Of a stretch of DNA of 36,795 nucleotides, positions 18,613 to 25,020 are shown piece by piece. This stretch comes from Actinomycetes bacterium. Its GTDB lineage: Bacteria; Actinomycetota; Actinomycetes; Mycobacteriales; Micromonosporaceae. Below the pieces are notes generated by a model, which was not told the origin of the DNA, made no database searches, and saw nothing but the letters and a program-made list of their open reading frames with translations. The stretch spans positions 1-36,795 of the forward strand of contig JAEYGD010000530.1 in NCBI GenBank assembly GCA_023402505.1, written 5' to 3'. The translations under genes were made by a program, and so were the position numbers. The stretch's first letter is position 1; every line of letters begins with the position of its first letter.

Positions 18613-19287
18613 TCAGCCGCTCCGGATCTCCCAGACCGGCTGCCGGGGCTCGTCGTTGTGCACGACGACGTCGGCGTGGTCGGCCGGGCGGACCGTGGCG
18701 AAGTAGAGCTGCTGGGCGGGGATGTAGCGCTCGCGCCAGCGCCGTTCGACGTCGGCCCGGGATGACACCCGGCGCTCCCGGACCACGGCACGGTCGACGG
18801 TCTTCTCGAGTGTGGTGGACACGAAGACGCGCAGGTCCCACCGGTCGACCAGTTCCGGGCGCATGAGGAAGACCCCGTCGAAGAGCAGCACGGCGCCGGC
18901 GGGGGCGGTCACGACCGGCGGGGACAGGGCGGTGTCCGTGGCGTGGTCGTACGCGGCGGATCGGAAGCGTCGGTCTCCGCCCGGACCGAGCGGGTCGAGC
19001 AGCACCCGGTTCAGGGCGTCGTGGTCGTGGGTGTCGAAGTAGCAGCCTTCGGCCGAGTACTCGCCGCGCGGGTAGCGCCGCGCCCGTGGAAAGAGGAAAT
19101 CGTCGATCGTCGCGCGGATGACGTCGCGGCCCTGTCCGCGCAGGGCGACGGCCAGTTCGTCGGCGAGCGTGGTCTTGCCCGCGGCGGGTGGCCCGTCGAT
19201 GGCGACGCGCGTCGGATGCGTGACGGTGACCGACCCGACCGCCTCGGCCAGGCGACCGAGCAACTCGTCGCGGGTGCCCTGCTGCAT
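18613..19287 (-). CDS. Uridine kinase-like P-loop kinase
   Basis: This 224-aa P-loop phosphotransferase belongs to the uridine kinase/AAA family. Walker A is GPPAAGKTT (32-40), followed by IDDFLFPRARR (the conserved D-D-F segment that binds substrate) and a lid region with RERRVSSRADVERRWRERYIPAQQLYF. FDGVFLMRPEL is the Walker-B-like strand. Many actinobacterial genomes carry such solo uridine-kinase-like genes, and their true substrate is often unproven. ATG 19287 is preceded by GGACAGG. The gene lies 42 nt downstream of the dienelactone-hydrolase gene, probably in one operon. Confidence 0.8.
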   Translation of the reverse strand: MQQGTRDELLGRLAEAVGSVTVTHPTRVAIDGPPAAGKTTLADELAVALRGQGRDVIRATIDDFLFPRARRYPRGEYSAEGCYFDTHDHDALNRVLLDPLGPGGDRRFRSAAYDHATDTALSPPVVTAPAGAVLLFDGVFLMRPELVDRWDLRVFVSTTLEKTVDRAVVRERRVSSRADVERRWRERYIPAQQLYFATVRPADHADVVVHNDEPRQPVWEIRSG

Positions 19288-19329
19288 GCCCTGTCCGTCC
19301 TGGTGTGGGTCGCGAGTCGGCGTGCCGGC

Positions 19330-19923
19330 TCAGCCCGGCAGCCGGTCGAGGAAGGCACGGGAGCGCCGCACCACCAGCGCGGTCGCGTCCGCGTCGTACG
19401 ACGGCAGCGAGCTGTCGGTGAACAGGTGCCGGTCGCCGGGGTAGACGAACACCTCGGCCAGATCGGGCCCGACGATGTCCACCAGTTCGCGGGCGGCGTC
19501 GAGGTCGCCCTCCAGCCCGAAGAACGGGTCCTTTTCCATGCCGTGGACCTGCACCGGCAGCCCGTCCGGCCACGGCCCGACGGCCCAGTCCCCGGTTACC
19601 GGCAGGCAGGCCTCGTAGAGCAGTGCCCCGCGGGCGCCGGGCCGGGTCTGGGCGAACCGTTGGGCGATGCCGGCGCCCCAGGAGAACCCGGCGTAGACCA
19701 ACCCGTCCGGCAGCTGGGCGACGGCCGCGTCGGCGCGTCCGTCGAGCGTCTCGCTCCCGATGCGCCGGACGAGGGTGAGCCCGTCCTCGACGGTCGCCGC
19801 GCGTACGCCGTCGAACAGGTCCGGTGTGTGGACGGTGTGCCCGCCGGCGCGCAACTCCTCCGCGAACGCCCGGACCCCGTCGGTCAGCCCCTGCACGTGG
19901 TGGAACAGCACGACTTCGGCCAT
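19330..19923 (-). CDS. Dienelactone hydrolase family protein
   Basis: This 197-aa alpha/beta hydrolase belongs to the dienelactone hydrolase family. The candidate triad is S81 in the nucleophile elbow GFSWGA, D132 (GMEKDPFF) and H166 (PGDRHLF). Classical dienelactone hydrolases use cysteine at the elbow; serine here points to a general esterase. The chain is short for the family but complete. ATG 19923 has AGGAG 7 nt upstream. It starts 63 nt from a divergent ArsR-like regulator, so that regulator is the likely controller. The physiological substrate is unknown. Confidence 0.83.
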   Translation of the reverse strand: MAEVVLFHHVQGLTDGVRAFAEELRAGGHTVHTPDLFDGVRAATVEDGLTLVRRIGSETLDGRADAAVAQLPDGLVYAGFSWGAGIAQRFAQTRPGARGALLYEACLPVTGDWAVGPWPDGLPVQVHGMEKDPFFGLEGDLDAARELVDIVGPDLAEVFVYPGDRHLFTDSSLPSYDADATALVVRRSRAFLDRLPG

Positions 19924-19986
19924 CTCTACACTCCTGTCAACGGACGGCGGCGATCGAATGATCCACTATCTTAGAACGGTCGAGAA
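19924..19986. promoter_or_regulatory. Divergent promoter region, DLH gene / ArsR-like gene
   Basis: This 63-nt gap must hold both divergent promoters. It contains AT-rich elements unusual for the window (ATGATCCACTATCTTAGAA). TATCTT or TAGAAC could serve as -10 elements. An operator for the ArsR-like protein is likely here, but I cannot define a clean palindrome. Confidence 0.35.
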
Positions 19987-20586
19987 ATGTCGGTCAATGA
20001 GCGGATCCCGGACTACGATCTCGACGAGCTGCTCGTGGTCACCGCGCCCGAGCAGCTTCGCGCCCTCGCCGACCCGCTGCGCGCCACCCTCCTGGAGCTG
20101 CTCCTGGAGCGGGCCGCCACGGTCACCGAGATGGCCCGCGCGGTCGACCGCCCGAAGAGCAGCGTCGCCTACCACGTGAACCTCCTCGTCGGCGCCGGCC
20201 TCCTCCGGGTGGTGCGTACCCGCCGGGTCCGGGCGATCGAGGAGCGCTACTACGGCCGGGCCGCCCGCACCCTCTACGTCGGGACCCTCAACCGCCCGGA
20301 GGACAGACGCGTCGCCGCCGCCATCAACGGGCTCGCGGAGGCCGCCGTCGAGTCCGCCGCCGCCCACGCGGCCGACGAGCTGCGGTGCACGCTCGTCCAC
20401 GCCCGCATCCCGGTCGAGGAGGTGCGGAACTTCTGGGCGGAGGTCCAGGAGCTGGCCCGTCGCTTCGCCCAGATCCCCCGGGCCGGCGATCAGGTGTACG
20501 GCTTCGTCGCCGGCCTGTACCCGACCGACGCACCCACCCTGCCCGACGCCGGCCGCGACCCGGACGAGGTGGCCGGGCGGGCGTGA
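19987..20586 (+). CDS. ArsR-like winged-helix transcriptional regulator
   Basis: This 199-aa regulator has an N-terminal HTH_20/ArsR-type winged helix at about residues 15-95 (LRALADPLRATLLELLLERAATV, recognition helix PKSSVAYHVNLLVGAGLL, then a wing with RRVRAIEERYYGR). The C-terminal half is helical (ESAAAHAADELRCTL, FWAEVQELARRF) and probably mediates dimerisation or ligand binding. There is no CxC metal motif, so metal sensing is unlikely. ATG 19987 has only a weak ribosome site. It is divergent from the dienelactone-hydrolase operon, its likely target. It is followed by a 389-nt gene-poor stretch. Confidence 0.85.
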   Translation: MSVNERIPDYDLDELLVVTAPEQLRALADPLRATLLELLLERAATVTEMARAVDRPKSSVAYHVNLLVGAGLLRVVRTRRVRAIEERYYGRAARTLYVGTLNRPEDRRVAAAINGLAEAAVESAAAHAADELRCTLVHARIPVEEVRNFWAEVQELARRFAQIPRAGDQVYGFVAGLYPTDAPTLPDAGRDPDEVAGRA

Positions 20587-20615
20587 CCCGCCCGCCCGGC
20601 TGGCTGGACGAGGGC

Positions 20616-20675
20616 GCAACATCGGGGAAGATGTCGCCTCACCGCGACCGGAGGCAGCATCTTCCCCGAAGTTGC
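20616..20675. repeat. Palindromic intergenic repeat (25-bp arms)
   Basis: Arms 20616-20640 and 20651-20675 are inverted copies with 22 of 25 positions matching around a 10-nt loop. The core GGGGAAGATG pairs with CATCTTCCCC. It lies 30 nt after the ArsR-like gene. It could terminate transcription, but the arm length and loop suggest a REP-type element present in many copies in the genome. That last point is an inference. Confidence 0.65.
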
Positions 20676-20775
20676 GGCGCGGGCCCCCCGGCAGTCACGT
20701 GCGGACCCGGGCCCAGGTGAGGAAACGGTCGGCCAGGCGCGTCGGGTACGGGTCGGTCAGGGGCTCGGCCGCCTC

Positions 20776-20867
20776 GTCCGCGACGCGAAGAAGCGCGACT
20801 GCGGCACCCTCTCCTTCGCCCGGCCGCCTGGCGCGCCTTCGTCGCCGAGGTCGCCACCCGGGCCTGA
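20776..20867 (+). pseudogene. DUF397-like gene remnant (frameshifted)
   Basis: Read in one frame, VRDAKKRDCGTLSF matches the central block of DUF397 proteins. After a one-base loss near 20822, a second frame continues AWRAFVAEVATRA and then stops at 20865-20867, which fits the family's C-terminal block. DUF397 proteins are small partners of XRE regulators in actinomycetes. No start or N-terminal half remains. An overlapping minus-strand reading (stop at 20695, ending RLADRFLTWARVR) also looks protein-like and could be a second remnant. The rest of 20587-20975 holds only the palindrome. Confidence 0.5.
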
Positions 20868-20975
20868 TCCGCGCCCCTTCGCCCCCACCCGCCCGGGACC
20901 TTCGACCCTGCGGGCCGCACCCTTCCCTGAGCAGCATGGAAGGAGAGGCTCCCCGACGGAGATGGGAAGTGGACC

Positions 20976-21734
20976 ATGGGCGAGCAGCGCTATGCCGGAC
21001 GGGTCGCGATCGTGACCGGAGCCGGATCGGGAATCGGCCAGGCGGTCGCCGGTCAGCTCGCCGCCGAGGGAGCCACCGTCATCGGGTGCGACGTGGACGC
21101 CGAGGGCCTCGCCTCGACGCTGAAGCAGATCGAGGACGACGGCCACACCGCGACGATGGTCGTCGCCGACATCACCGAGCAGGCCGACGTCGACCGGCTC
21201 GTCGCCGCGCTCCCCGACCAGCGCGTCGACCTGCTGGCCAACGTCGCCGGGATCATGGACCACTTCCTCCCCGTCACCGAACTGGACGACGCCACCTGGG
21301 ACCGCGTACTCGCGGTCAACCTCACCGGACCGATGCGGCTGTGCCGGGCGGTGCTGCCGCTGATGACGGCCCGCGGTCGGGGCGCGGTCGTCAACGTCTC
21401 GTCCATCGGGGGCCTGACCGGAGCGGTCGCCGGCAGCGCGTACGTCTCGTCGAAGCACGGCCTGATCGGCCTGACCCGTTCGATCGCCAACCTGTACGCC
21501 GAGGACGGCGTCCGCGCCAACGCGGCCTGCCCCGGAGGCGTGGAGACCAACATCGGCCGCAGCGCCGCCCCGAAAGTGCCGTGGGCGTACCAGCGCCTGG
21601 AGCGGTCGTTCGGCCGGGTCACCCGGATGGCCACGCCGGCCGAGATCGCCACCCTGGTCTGCTGGCTGGGCTCGGACGAGGCGGTCAACGTCAACGGGGC
21701 GGTCGTCGCCTCCGACGGGGGCTGGACGTCCTGA
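20976..21734 (+). CDS. SDR family NAD(P)-dependent oxidoreductase
   Basis: This 252-aa classical short-chain dehydrogenase/reductase has the cofactor motif TGAGSGIG (14-21), CDVDAEG after strand 2 (the Asp favours NAD), the NVAG motif, the active-site serine in NVSSIGG and YxxxK at Y156/K160 (YVSSK). The C-terminus ends VNGAVVASDGGWTS, as in the family. The substrate is unknown. ATG 20976 has a GGGAAGTGG segment just upstream. The stop TGA overlaps the ATG of the next small gene (ATGA type), so the two are translationally coupled. Confidence 0.9.
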   Translation: MGEQRYAGRVAIVTGAGSGIGQAVAGQLAAEGATVIGCDVDAEGLASTLKQIEDDGHTATMVVADITEQADVDRLVAALPDQRVDLLANVAGIMDHFLPVTELDDATWDRVLAVNLTGPMRLCRAVLPLMTARGRGAVVNVSSIGGLTGAVAGSAYVSSKHGLIGLTRSIANLYAEDGVRANAACPGGVETNIGRSAAPKVPWAYQRLERSFGRVTRMATPAEIATLVCWLGSDEAVNVNGAVVASDGGWTS

Positions 21735-21937
21735 TGCGGCGCGACACCGGACGCCGGCCGGACGCGCGGTGCCCGCTGCGGCCCGGTGAGCCGTGCACCC
21801 TGTGCCAGCTCGACGTCACCGGGCCGCAGGACTGCCCCCTGGTCTACCTCGTCATGACCGACGACGACCTGCGCGACGGCGTCCACGCGGCCGGCCGGGC
21901 GGGCGCCGGCGGACCGAGCCGGCAGCTACCCGCCTGA
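21734..21937 (+). CDS. Small cysteine-containing protein (resembles DUF6767)
   Basis: This 67-aa protein is coupled to the upstream SDR by stop/start overlap at 21732-21736. It contains RCPLRPGEPCTLCQLDVTG and then PQDCPLVYLVMTDDDLRDGV. The four cysteines (C-x7-C-x2-C and a later C) could bind a metal. This pattern resembles the small actinobacterial family I know as DUF6767, which has no assigned function. The first 12 residues and last 15 are low in complexity. Coupling to the dehydrogenase suggests a related role, but nothing more can be said. Confidence 0.6.
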   Translation: MRRDTGRRPDARCPLRPGEPCTLCQLDVTGPQDCPLVYLVMTDDDLRDGVHAAGRAGAGGPSRQLPA

Positions 21938-21973
21938 CCAGGGCCGCAGGATCGACGACGCCCTGCCTACGAC

Positions 21974-21979
21974 TATCGT
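21974..21979 (+). promoter_or_regulatory. -10 box of leaderless AraC gene
   Basis: TATCGT ends 6 nt before the GTG at 21986, and there is no ribosome site. Confidence 0.45.
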
Positions 21980-21985
21980 GGTGCG

Positions 21986-22390
21986 GTGGGCAGGGCGGTC
22001 GAGGAGAGCAACCGGGCGATGCTGCGCGCCCGGGACGCGATGGACCGGGCGTACGCGGAGCCGCTCGACATCCCGGCCCTCGCGAGGATCGCCCACGTCT
22101 CCGAGGCGCACTTCATCCGTACCTTCCGGGCCACCTTCGGGGAGACGCCGCACCGCTACCTCCAGCGCCGGCGGGTGGAGCGCGCCATGAACCTGCTGCT
22201 GCACACCCGCCGGGACGTCACGGACATCTGCTACGCGGTCGGGTTCAGCAGCCTCGGCACGTTCAGCCGTACCTTCCGGCAGATCGTCGGCGAGTCGCCC
22301 ACCGAGTTCCGGAAGCGGCGCGAGGCGCCCGCGACGCCGGTGCCGGCCTGCTTCGCGAAGGCCTGGACCCGGCCCAGCAGTTTTGGATAA
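21986..22390 (+). CDS. AraC family transcriptional regulator (DNA-binding domain only)
   Basis: This 134-aa protein consists of the two helix-turn-helix motifs of the AraC/XylS family without a sensor domain. HTH1 is LDIPALARIAHVSEAHFIRTF and HTH2 is VTDICYAVGFSSLGTFSRTFRQIVGESPTEFRKR. The short length is complete, not a truncation: it starts with its own -10 box at 21974. It lies 35 nt upstream of a VOC-family gene on the same strand. Such AraC-VOC pairs are common in actinomycetes, and I infer that it controls the VOC gene. Confidence 0.88.
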   Translation: MGRAVEESNRAMLRARDAMDRAYAEPLDIPALARIAHVSEAHFIRTFRATFGETPHRYLQRRRVERAMNLLLHTRRDVTDICYAVGFSSLGTFSRTFRQIVGESPTEFRKRREAPATPVPACFAKAWTRPSSFG

Positions 22391-22412
22391 GCAGCAGGTC
22401 AGGGGCGGGTAC

Positions 22413-22418
22413 TAGCGT
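22413..22418 (+). promoter_or_regulatory. -10 box of leaderless VOC gene
   Basis: TAGCGT is followed by 7 nt and then ATG 22426. The gene therefore has its own promoter despite lying close behind the AraC gene. Confidence 0.45.
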
Positions 22419-22425
22419 TCCCGGC

Positions 22426-22845
22426 ATGACGATGAACGCGATCAGCCGCTCCCAGATCTACGTGCTCGACCAGGACGAGGCACTCGACTTCTACGTCGGC
22501 AAGCTCGGCCTGGAGGTCAACACCGACCAGGACCTCGGCTTCATGCGCTGGCTGACGGTCAACCTGCCCGGCGACCCGCAGCGCGAGATCCTGCTGGAGA
22601 AGCCCGGCCCGCCCAACCTCGACCCGGCCACCGCCGAGCAGGTACGCGAACTGCTCACCAAGGGCGCGGCCGGGGGCTTCCTCTTCATGACCACCGACGA
22701 CGCCCACAAGACGTACGAGGAACTCGTCGCCAAGGGCGTCGACATCACCGACGAGCCCGAGGAACGCCCGTACGGGATCGACTTCGGCATCCGCGACCCG
22801 TTCGGCAACCGGATCCGGATCGGCCAGATGTTCCCGCGCGCCTGA
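22426..22845 (+). CDS. VOC family protein (glyoxalase/bleomycin-resistance fold)
   Basis: This 139-aa single-unit protein of the vicinal oxygen chelate superfamily has two beta-alpha-beta-beta-beta modules. They are SQIYVLDQDEALDFYVGKLGLEV to EILLEKP, and GGFLFMTTDDAHKTYEELVAKGV to YGIDFGIRDPFGNRIRIGQ. The usual first metal-ligand His is replaced by Gln (SQIYV), so a classic lyase or dioxygenase site is not assured. The RDPFGNRIRI ending is typical of the glyoxalase-like branch. It probably dimerises and binds a small molecule. The AraC gene directly upstream is the likely regulator. Confidence 0.87.
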   Translation: MTMNAISRSQIYVLDQDEALDFYVGKLGLEVNTDQDLGFMRWLTVNLPGDPQREILLEKPGPPNLDPATAEQVRELLTKGAAGGFLFMTTDDAHKTYEELVAKGVDITDEPEERPYGIDFGIRDPFGNRIRIGQMFPRA

Positions 22846-22920
22846 GGGCGGGTTGACGCCGGAGGCATGATCTTCGAAGGCGTGGTCGGGTGACCGCGTC
22901 TTCGCATCCGGACGGGAGCC

Positions 22921-23526
22921 ATGGCGACGCGACTGCTGTTCCTGGCCCGGCACGGGGAGCCGGAGCAGCCCACCGACGCGGCCGGCCTCTCCGGGCGGGG
23001 CCGCCGGCAGGCGTACCTGCTGGGCGAGCGGCTCCGGGAGGCGGGCCTCCACGCCGTCCACCACGGGCCGCTGCCCCGGGCCGCCCAGACCGCCGACGTG
23101 GTCGCCACGGCACTGCCCACGGTGCCGGTGCACGTCACCGATCTCGCCGGCGACCACCTGCCACACGACACCGATCCCACCGGCCTGCCGTCCGCGTACG
23201 CCCGGTTCCTGGCCGGCTCCACGGCGGCGCAGCGGGCCGACGGGCCGCGGGTGACGGCGGCGGCCGTGCGGCGCTTCGCCCGGCCGCCGGTCGACGGTGA
23301 GGTCCGGGAACTGGTGGTCACCCACGCGTTCCTCATCGCCTGGCTGCTGCGGGACGCCCTGGACGCGCCGGCCCCGCGCTGGCTGGGGCTCAACCCGCAG
23401 CACTGCGGGCTGACCGTGATCCGCTACAGCGCCGGCCTGCCGCCCCGGCTGGTCGCCTTCAACGACGTGGCGCATCTGCCGCGTGACCTGCGGGGGACCG
23501 GTCTGCCGCCGGAATACCGGGTGTGA
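22921..23526 (+). CDS. Histidine phosphatase family protein
   Basis: This 201-aa protein belongs to the phosphoglycerate mutase-like histidine phosphatases. The RHG motif is at 10-12 (FLARHGEP, with H11 as the phospho-acceptor). A second basic block, GPLPRAAQTAD, supplies an active-site Arg, and the second catalytic His is H135 in VVTHAFLI. The substrate is unknown; small phosphorylated metabolites are typical. ATG 22921 is preceded by GGGAG 4 nt upstream. It is followed 29 nt later by the ASCH gene, which has its own -10 box. Confidence 0.88.
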   Translation: MATRLLFLARHGEPEQPTDAAGLSGRGRRQAYLLGERLREAGLHAVHHGPLPRAAQTADVVATALPTVPVHVTDLAGDHLPHDTDPTGLPSAYARFLAGSTAAQRADGPRVTAAAVRRFARPPVDGEVRELVVTHAFLIAWLLRDALDAPAPRWLGLNPQHCGLTVIRYSAGLPPRLVAFNDVAHLPRDLRGTGLPPEYRV

Positions 23527-23543
23527 CCCGGCCGCCCCGCCGC

Positions 23544-23549
23544 TAGCCT
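23544..23549 (+). promoter_or_regulatory. -10 box of leaderless ASCH gene
   Basis: TAGCCT ends 6 nt before ATG 23556, and no ribosome site is present. Confidence 0.45.
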
Positions 23550-23555
23550 CGCTCC

Positions 23556-23969
23556 ATGTCCGACCTGCCGAAGTTCGAGTTGGCGTTCCCCGGTCCGCTG
23601 CGGGACCAGTTGGTCGCCGCGGTCCTTTCCGGCGCCAAGACCACCACCACCGGGCTGCTCCTCGAGTACGAGCGCGAGAGCGAGCCACTGCCGGTGGCCG
23701 GCGGCCGGTCCGTGGTCGTGGACTCGGCCGACCGGCCGGTCGCCGTGATCGAACTGACCGACGTGCGGGTGCTGCGCCTCGGGGACATCGACCTGGCGCA
23801 CGCCCGGGACGAGGGCGAGGGCTTCGAGACGGTCGCCGAGTGGCGGACCGGCCACGAGGGGTACTGGCACGGCGCCGAGTTCCGCGGCTACCTGGGCGAC
23901 CCCGACTTCACCGTCGACGACGACACGCTCGCCGTCACCGAACGTTTCCGCGTCATCGACCACCTCTGA
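23556..23969 (+). CDS. ASCH domain-containing protein
   Basis: This 137-aa protein is a single ASCH domain, a PUA-like beta-barrel fold thought to bind RNA or modified nucleosides. Family landmarks are the ALSGAKTTTTGLL-like segment (VLSGAKTTTTGLL), then PVAVIELTDVRVLRLGDIDLAHARDEGEG and TLAVTERFRVI at the end. Some ASCH proteins hydrolyse N4-acetylcytidine. I cannot say whether this one does. A leaderless start at ATG 23556 is supported by TAGCCT. The next 220 nt carry repeats and no gene. Confidence 0.85.
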   Translation: MSDLPKFELAFPGPLRDQLVAAVLSGAKTTTTGLLLEYERESEPLPVAGGRSVVVDSADRPVAVIELTDVRVLRLGDIDLAHARDEGEGFETVAEWRTGHEGYWHGAEFRGYLGDPDFTVDDDTLAVTERFRVIDHL

Positions 23970-24005
23970 CCCGCCACCCCACCCCCCACCTCCCACCCCC
24001 CAGCC

Positions 24006-24067
24006 GGCACTTTCAGTGAAAGAGTGGCTATTCCGTCGAACAAGGCCCCTCTTTCGCTGAAAGTGCC
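24006..24067. repeat. Palindromic intergenic repeat (19-bp arms)
   Basis: GGCACTTTCAGTGAAAGAG (24006-24024) pairs along its whole length with 24049-24067, counting one G-T pair, around a 24-nt loop. It lies after the ASCH gene and directly before an 11-bp tandem repeat. The form suggests a dispersed REP/MITE-like element or a terminator. Confidence 0.65.
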
Positions 24068-24068
24068 C

Positions 24069-24125
24069 CCGCGAGGGGCCCGCGAGGGGTCCGCGAGGGG
24101 CCCGCGAGGGGGGCCCGCGAGGGGG
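24069..24125. repeat. 11-bp tandem repeat (GCGAGGGG units)
   Basis: GCGAGGGG recurs at 24071, 24082, 24093 and 24104 with an exact 11-bp period, then once more after 13 bp near 24117. It is non-coding and starts where the palindrome ends. Strand slippage during replication is the simplest origin. Confidence 0.7.
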
Positions 24126-24190
24126 TGGGTGGGGTCCGTGGGTTCAGCGTCGATATCGTCGGCCCACCTGTGGGTGAAGGAGAGGTGGCG

Positions 24191-24955
24191 GTGGCGGACG
24201 CGGGACTCCTCGTCGAGGTGGCCGGCCCGGTGGCGACCGTGGTGATCCACAATCCGGCCCGGCGCAACGCGCTGACCGCCGCCATGTGGCGGCAGCTGCC
24301 GGCCCTGCTCGACCGCATCGAGGCCGACCCCGCGGTACGTACCCTCGTGCTCACCGGCGCCGGCGGCACCTTCTGCGCCGGGGCGGACCTCGGTGACCTG
24401 GACGAACTGCTGGACGCCGGTGACGCCAGCGTCGCCGTCGAGGCCGAAGACCGGCTCGCCGCCTTCGCCAAGCCGACGGTCGCCGCGATCCGGGGCGCCT
24501 GCGTCGGTGGGGGCTGCCAGCTCGCCGTCGCCTGCGACCTGCGGATCGCGGCTGACGACGCGCGCTTCGGCGTACCCCCGGCACGGCTCGGCCTGGTCTA
24601 CCCGGCACCGACGACGCGCCGGCTGGCCCGGCTGGTCGGGCCGTCCGCCGCGAAGCACCTGCTGTTCACGTCGGAGCTGGTCGACGCCGAGCGGGCGCTG
24701 CGGATCGGCCTGGTCGACGAGGTGCTGCCCGCCGACGCGCTCACCGACCGGGTCGGCGAGATCACGACTGCGGTGGCGGCGCGGTCGCAGCTCACCGTCA
24801 CCGCCGCCAAGGAGATCATCGACGGGCGCGCCGACGACGACCGGATCGCCTGGTGGCACGGGCAGGTCCGGGCCAGCGGTGAGGCTCGGGAGGGCGTCGC
24901 GGCGGCCAACGAGCGCCGCCCACCCCACTTCACCTGGACCCCGACGGAACGCTGA
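24191..24955 (+). CDS. Crotonase-fold protein annotated as enoyl-CoA hydratase, catalytic Glu absent
   Basis: This 254-aa crotonase-superfamily protein binds acyl-CoA through two oxyanion-hole segments, NPARRNALT and GAGGTFCAGADL. The second signature is GACVGGGCQLAVACDLRIAADDARFG. True hydratases have Glu at the position of Q110 (in GGGCQ) and a second Glu 20 residues on, where this protein has P130. Both catalytic acids are therefore missing, so it is probably not a hydratase; an isomerase, decarboxylase, thioesterase or other CoA role is possible. GTG 24191 is chosen because AAGGAG lies 8 nt upstream. No fatty-acid genes are adjacent. Confidence 0.82.
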   Translation: MADAGLLVEVAGPVATVVIHNPARRNALTAAMWRQLPALLDRIEADPAVRTLVLTGAGGTFCAGADLGDLDELLDAGDASVAVEAEDRLAAFAKPTVAAIRGACVGGGCQLAVACDLRIAADDARFGVPPARLGLVYPAPTTRRLARLVGPSAAKHLLFTSELVDAERALRIGLVDEVLPADALTDRVGEITTAVAARSQLTVTAAKEIIDGRADDDRIAWWHGQVRASGEAREGVAAANERRPPHFTWTPTER

Positions 24956-25008
24956 CCGATCGATGTAGATCGAAGGGAGCCGGTCGGTTCCGCCGCCGTC
25001 CACTCTGG

Positions 25009-25014
25009 CAGGCT
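25009..25014 (+). promoter_or_regulatory. Candidate -10 box of kinase gene
   Basis: CAGGCT ends 6 nt before GTG 25021. This is the CAG-type variant also seen before fumC, the FAD oxidoreductase gene and the DUF4032 gene. Confidence 0.35.
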
Positions 25015-25020
25015 GTCACC

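Noticed and set aside
19924..19986. A defined ArsR-type palindrome
   Set aside because: The region is AT-rich and must hold promoters, but I could not find a symmetric site better than chance.
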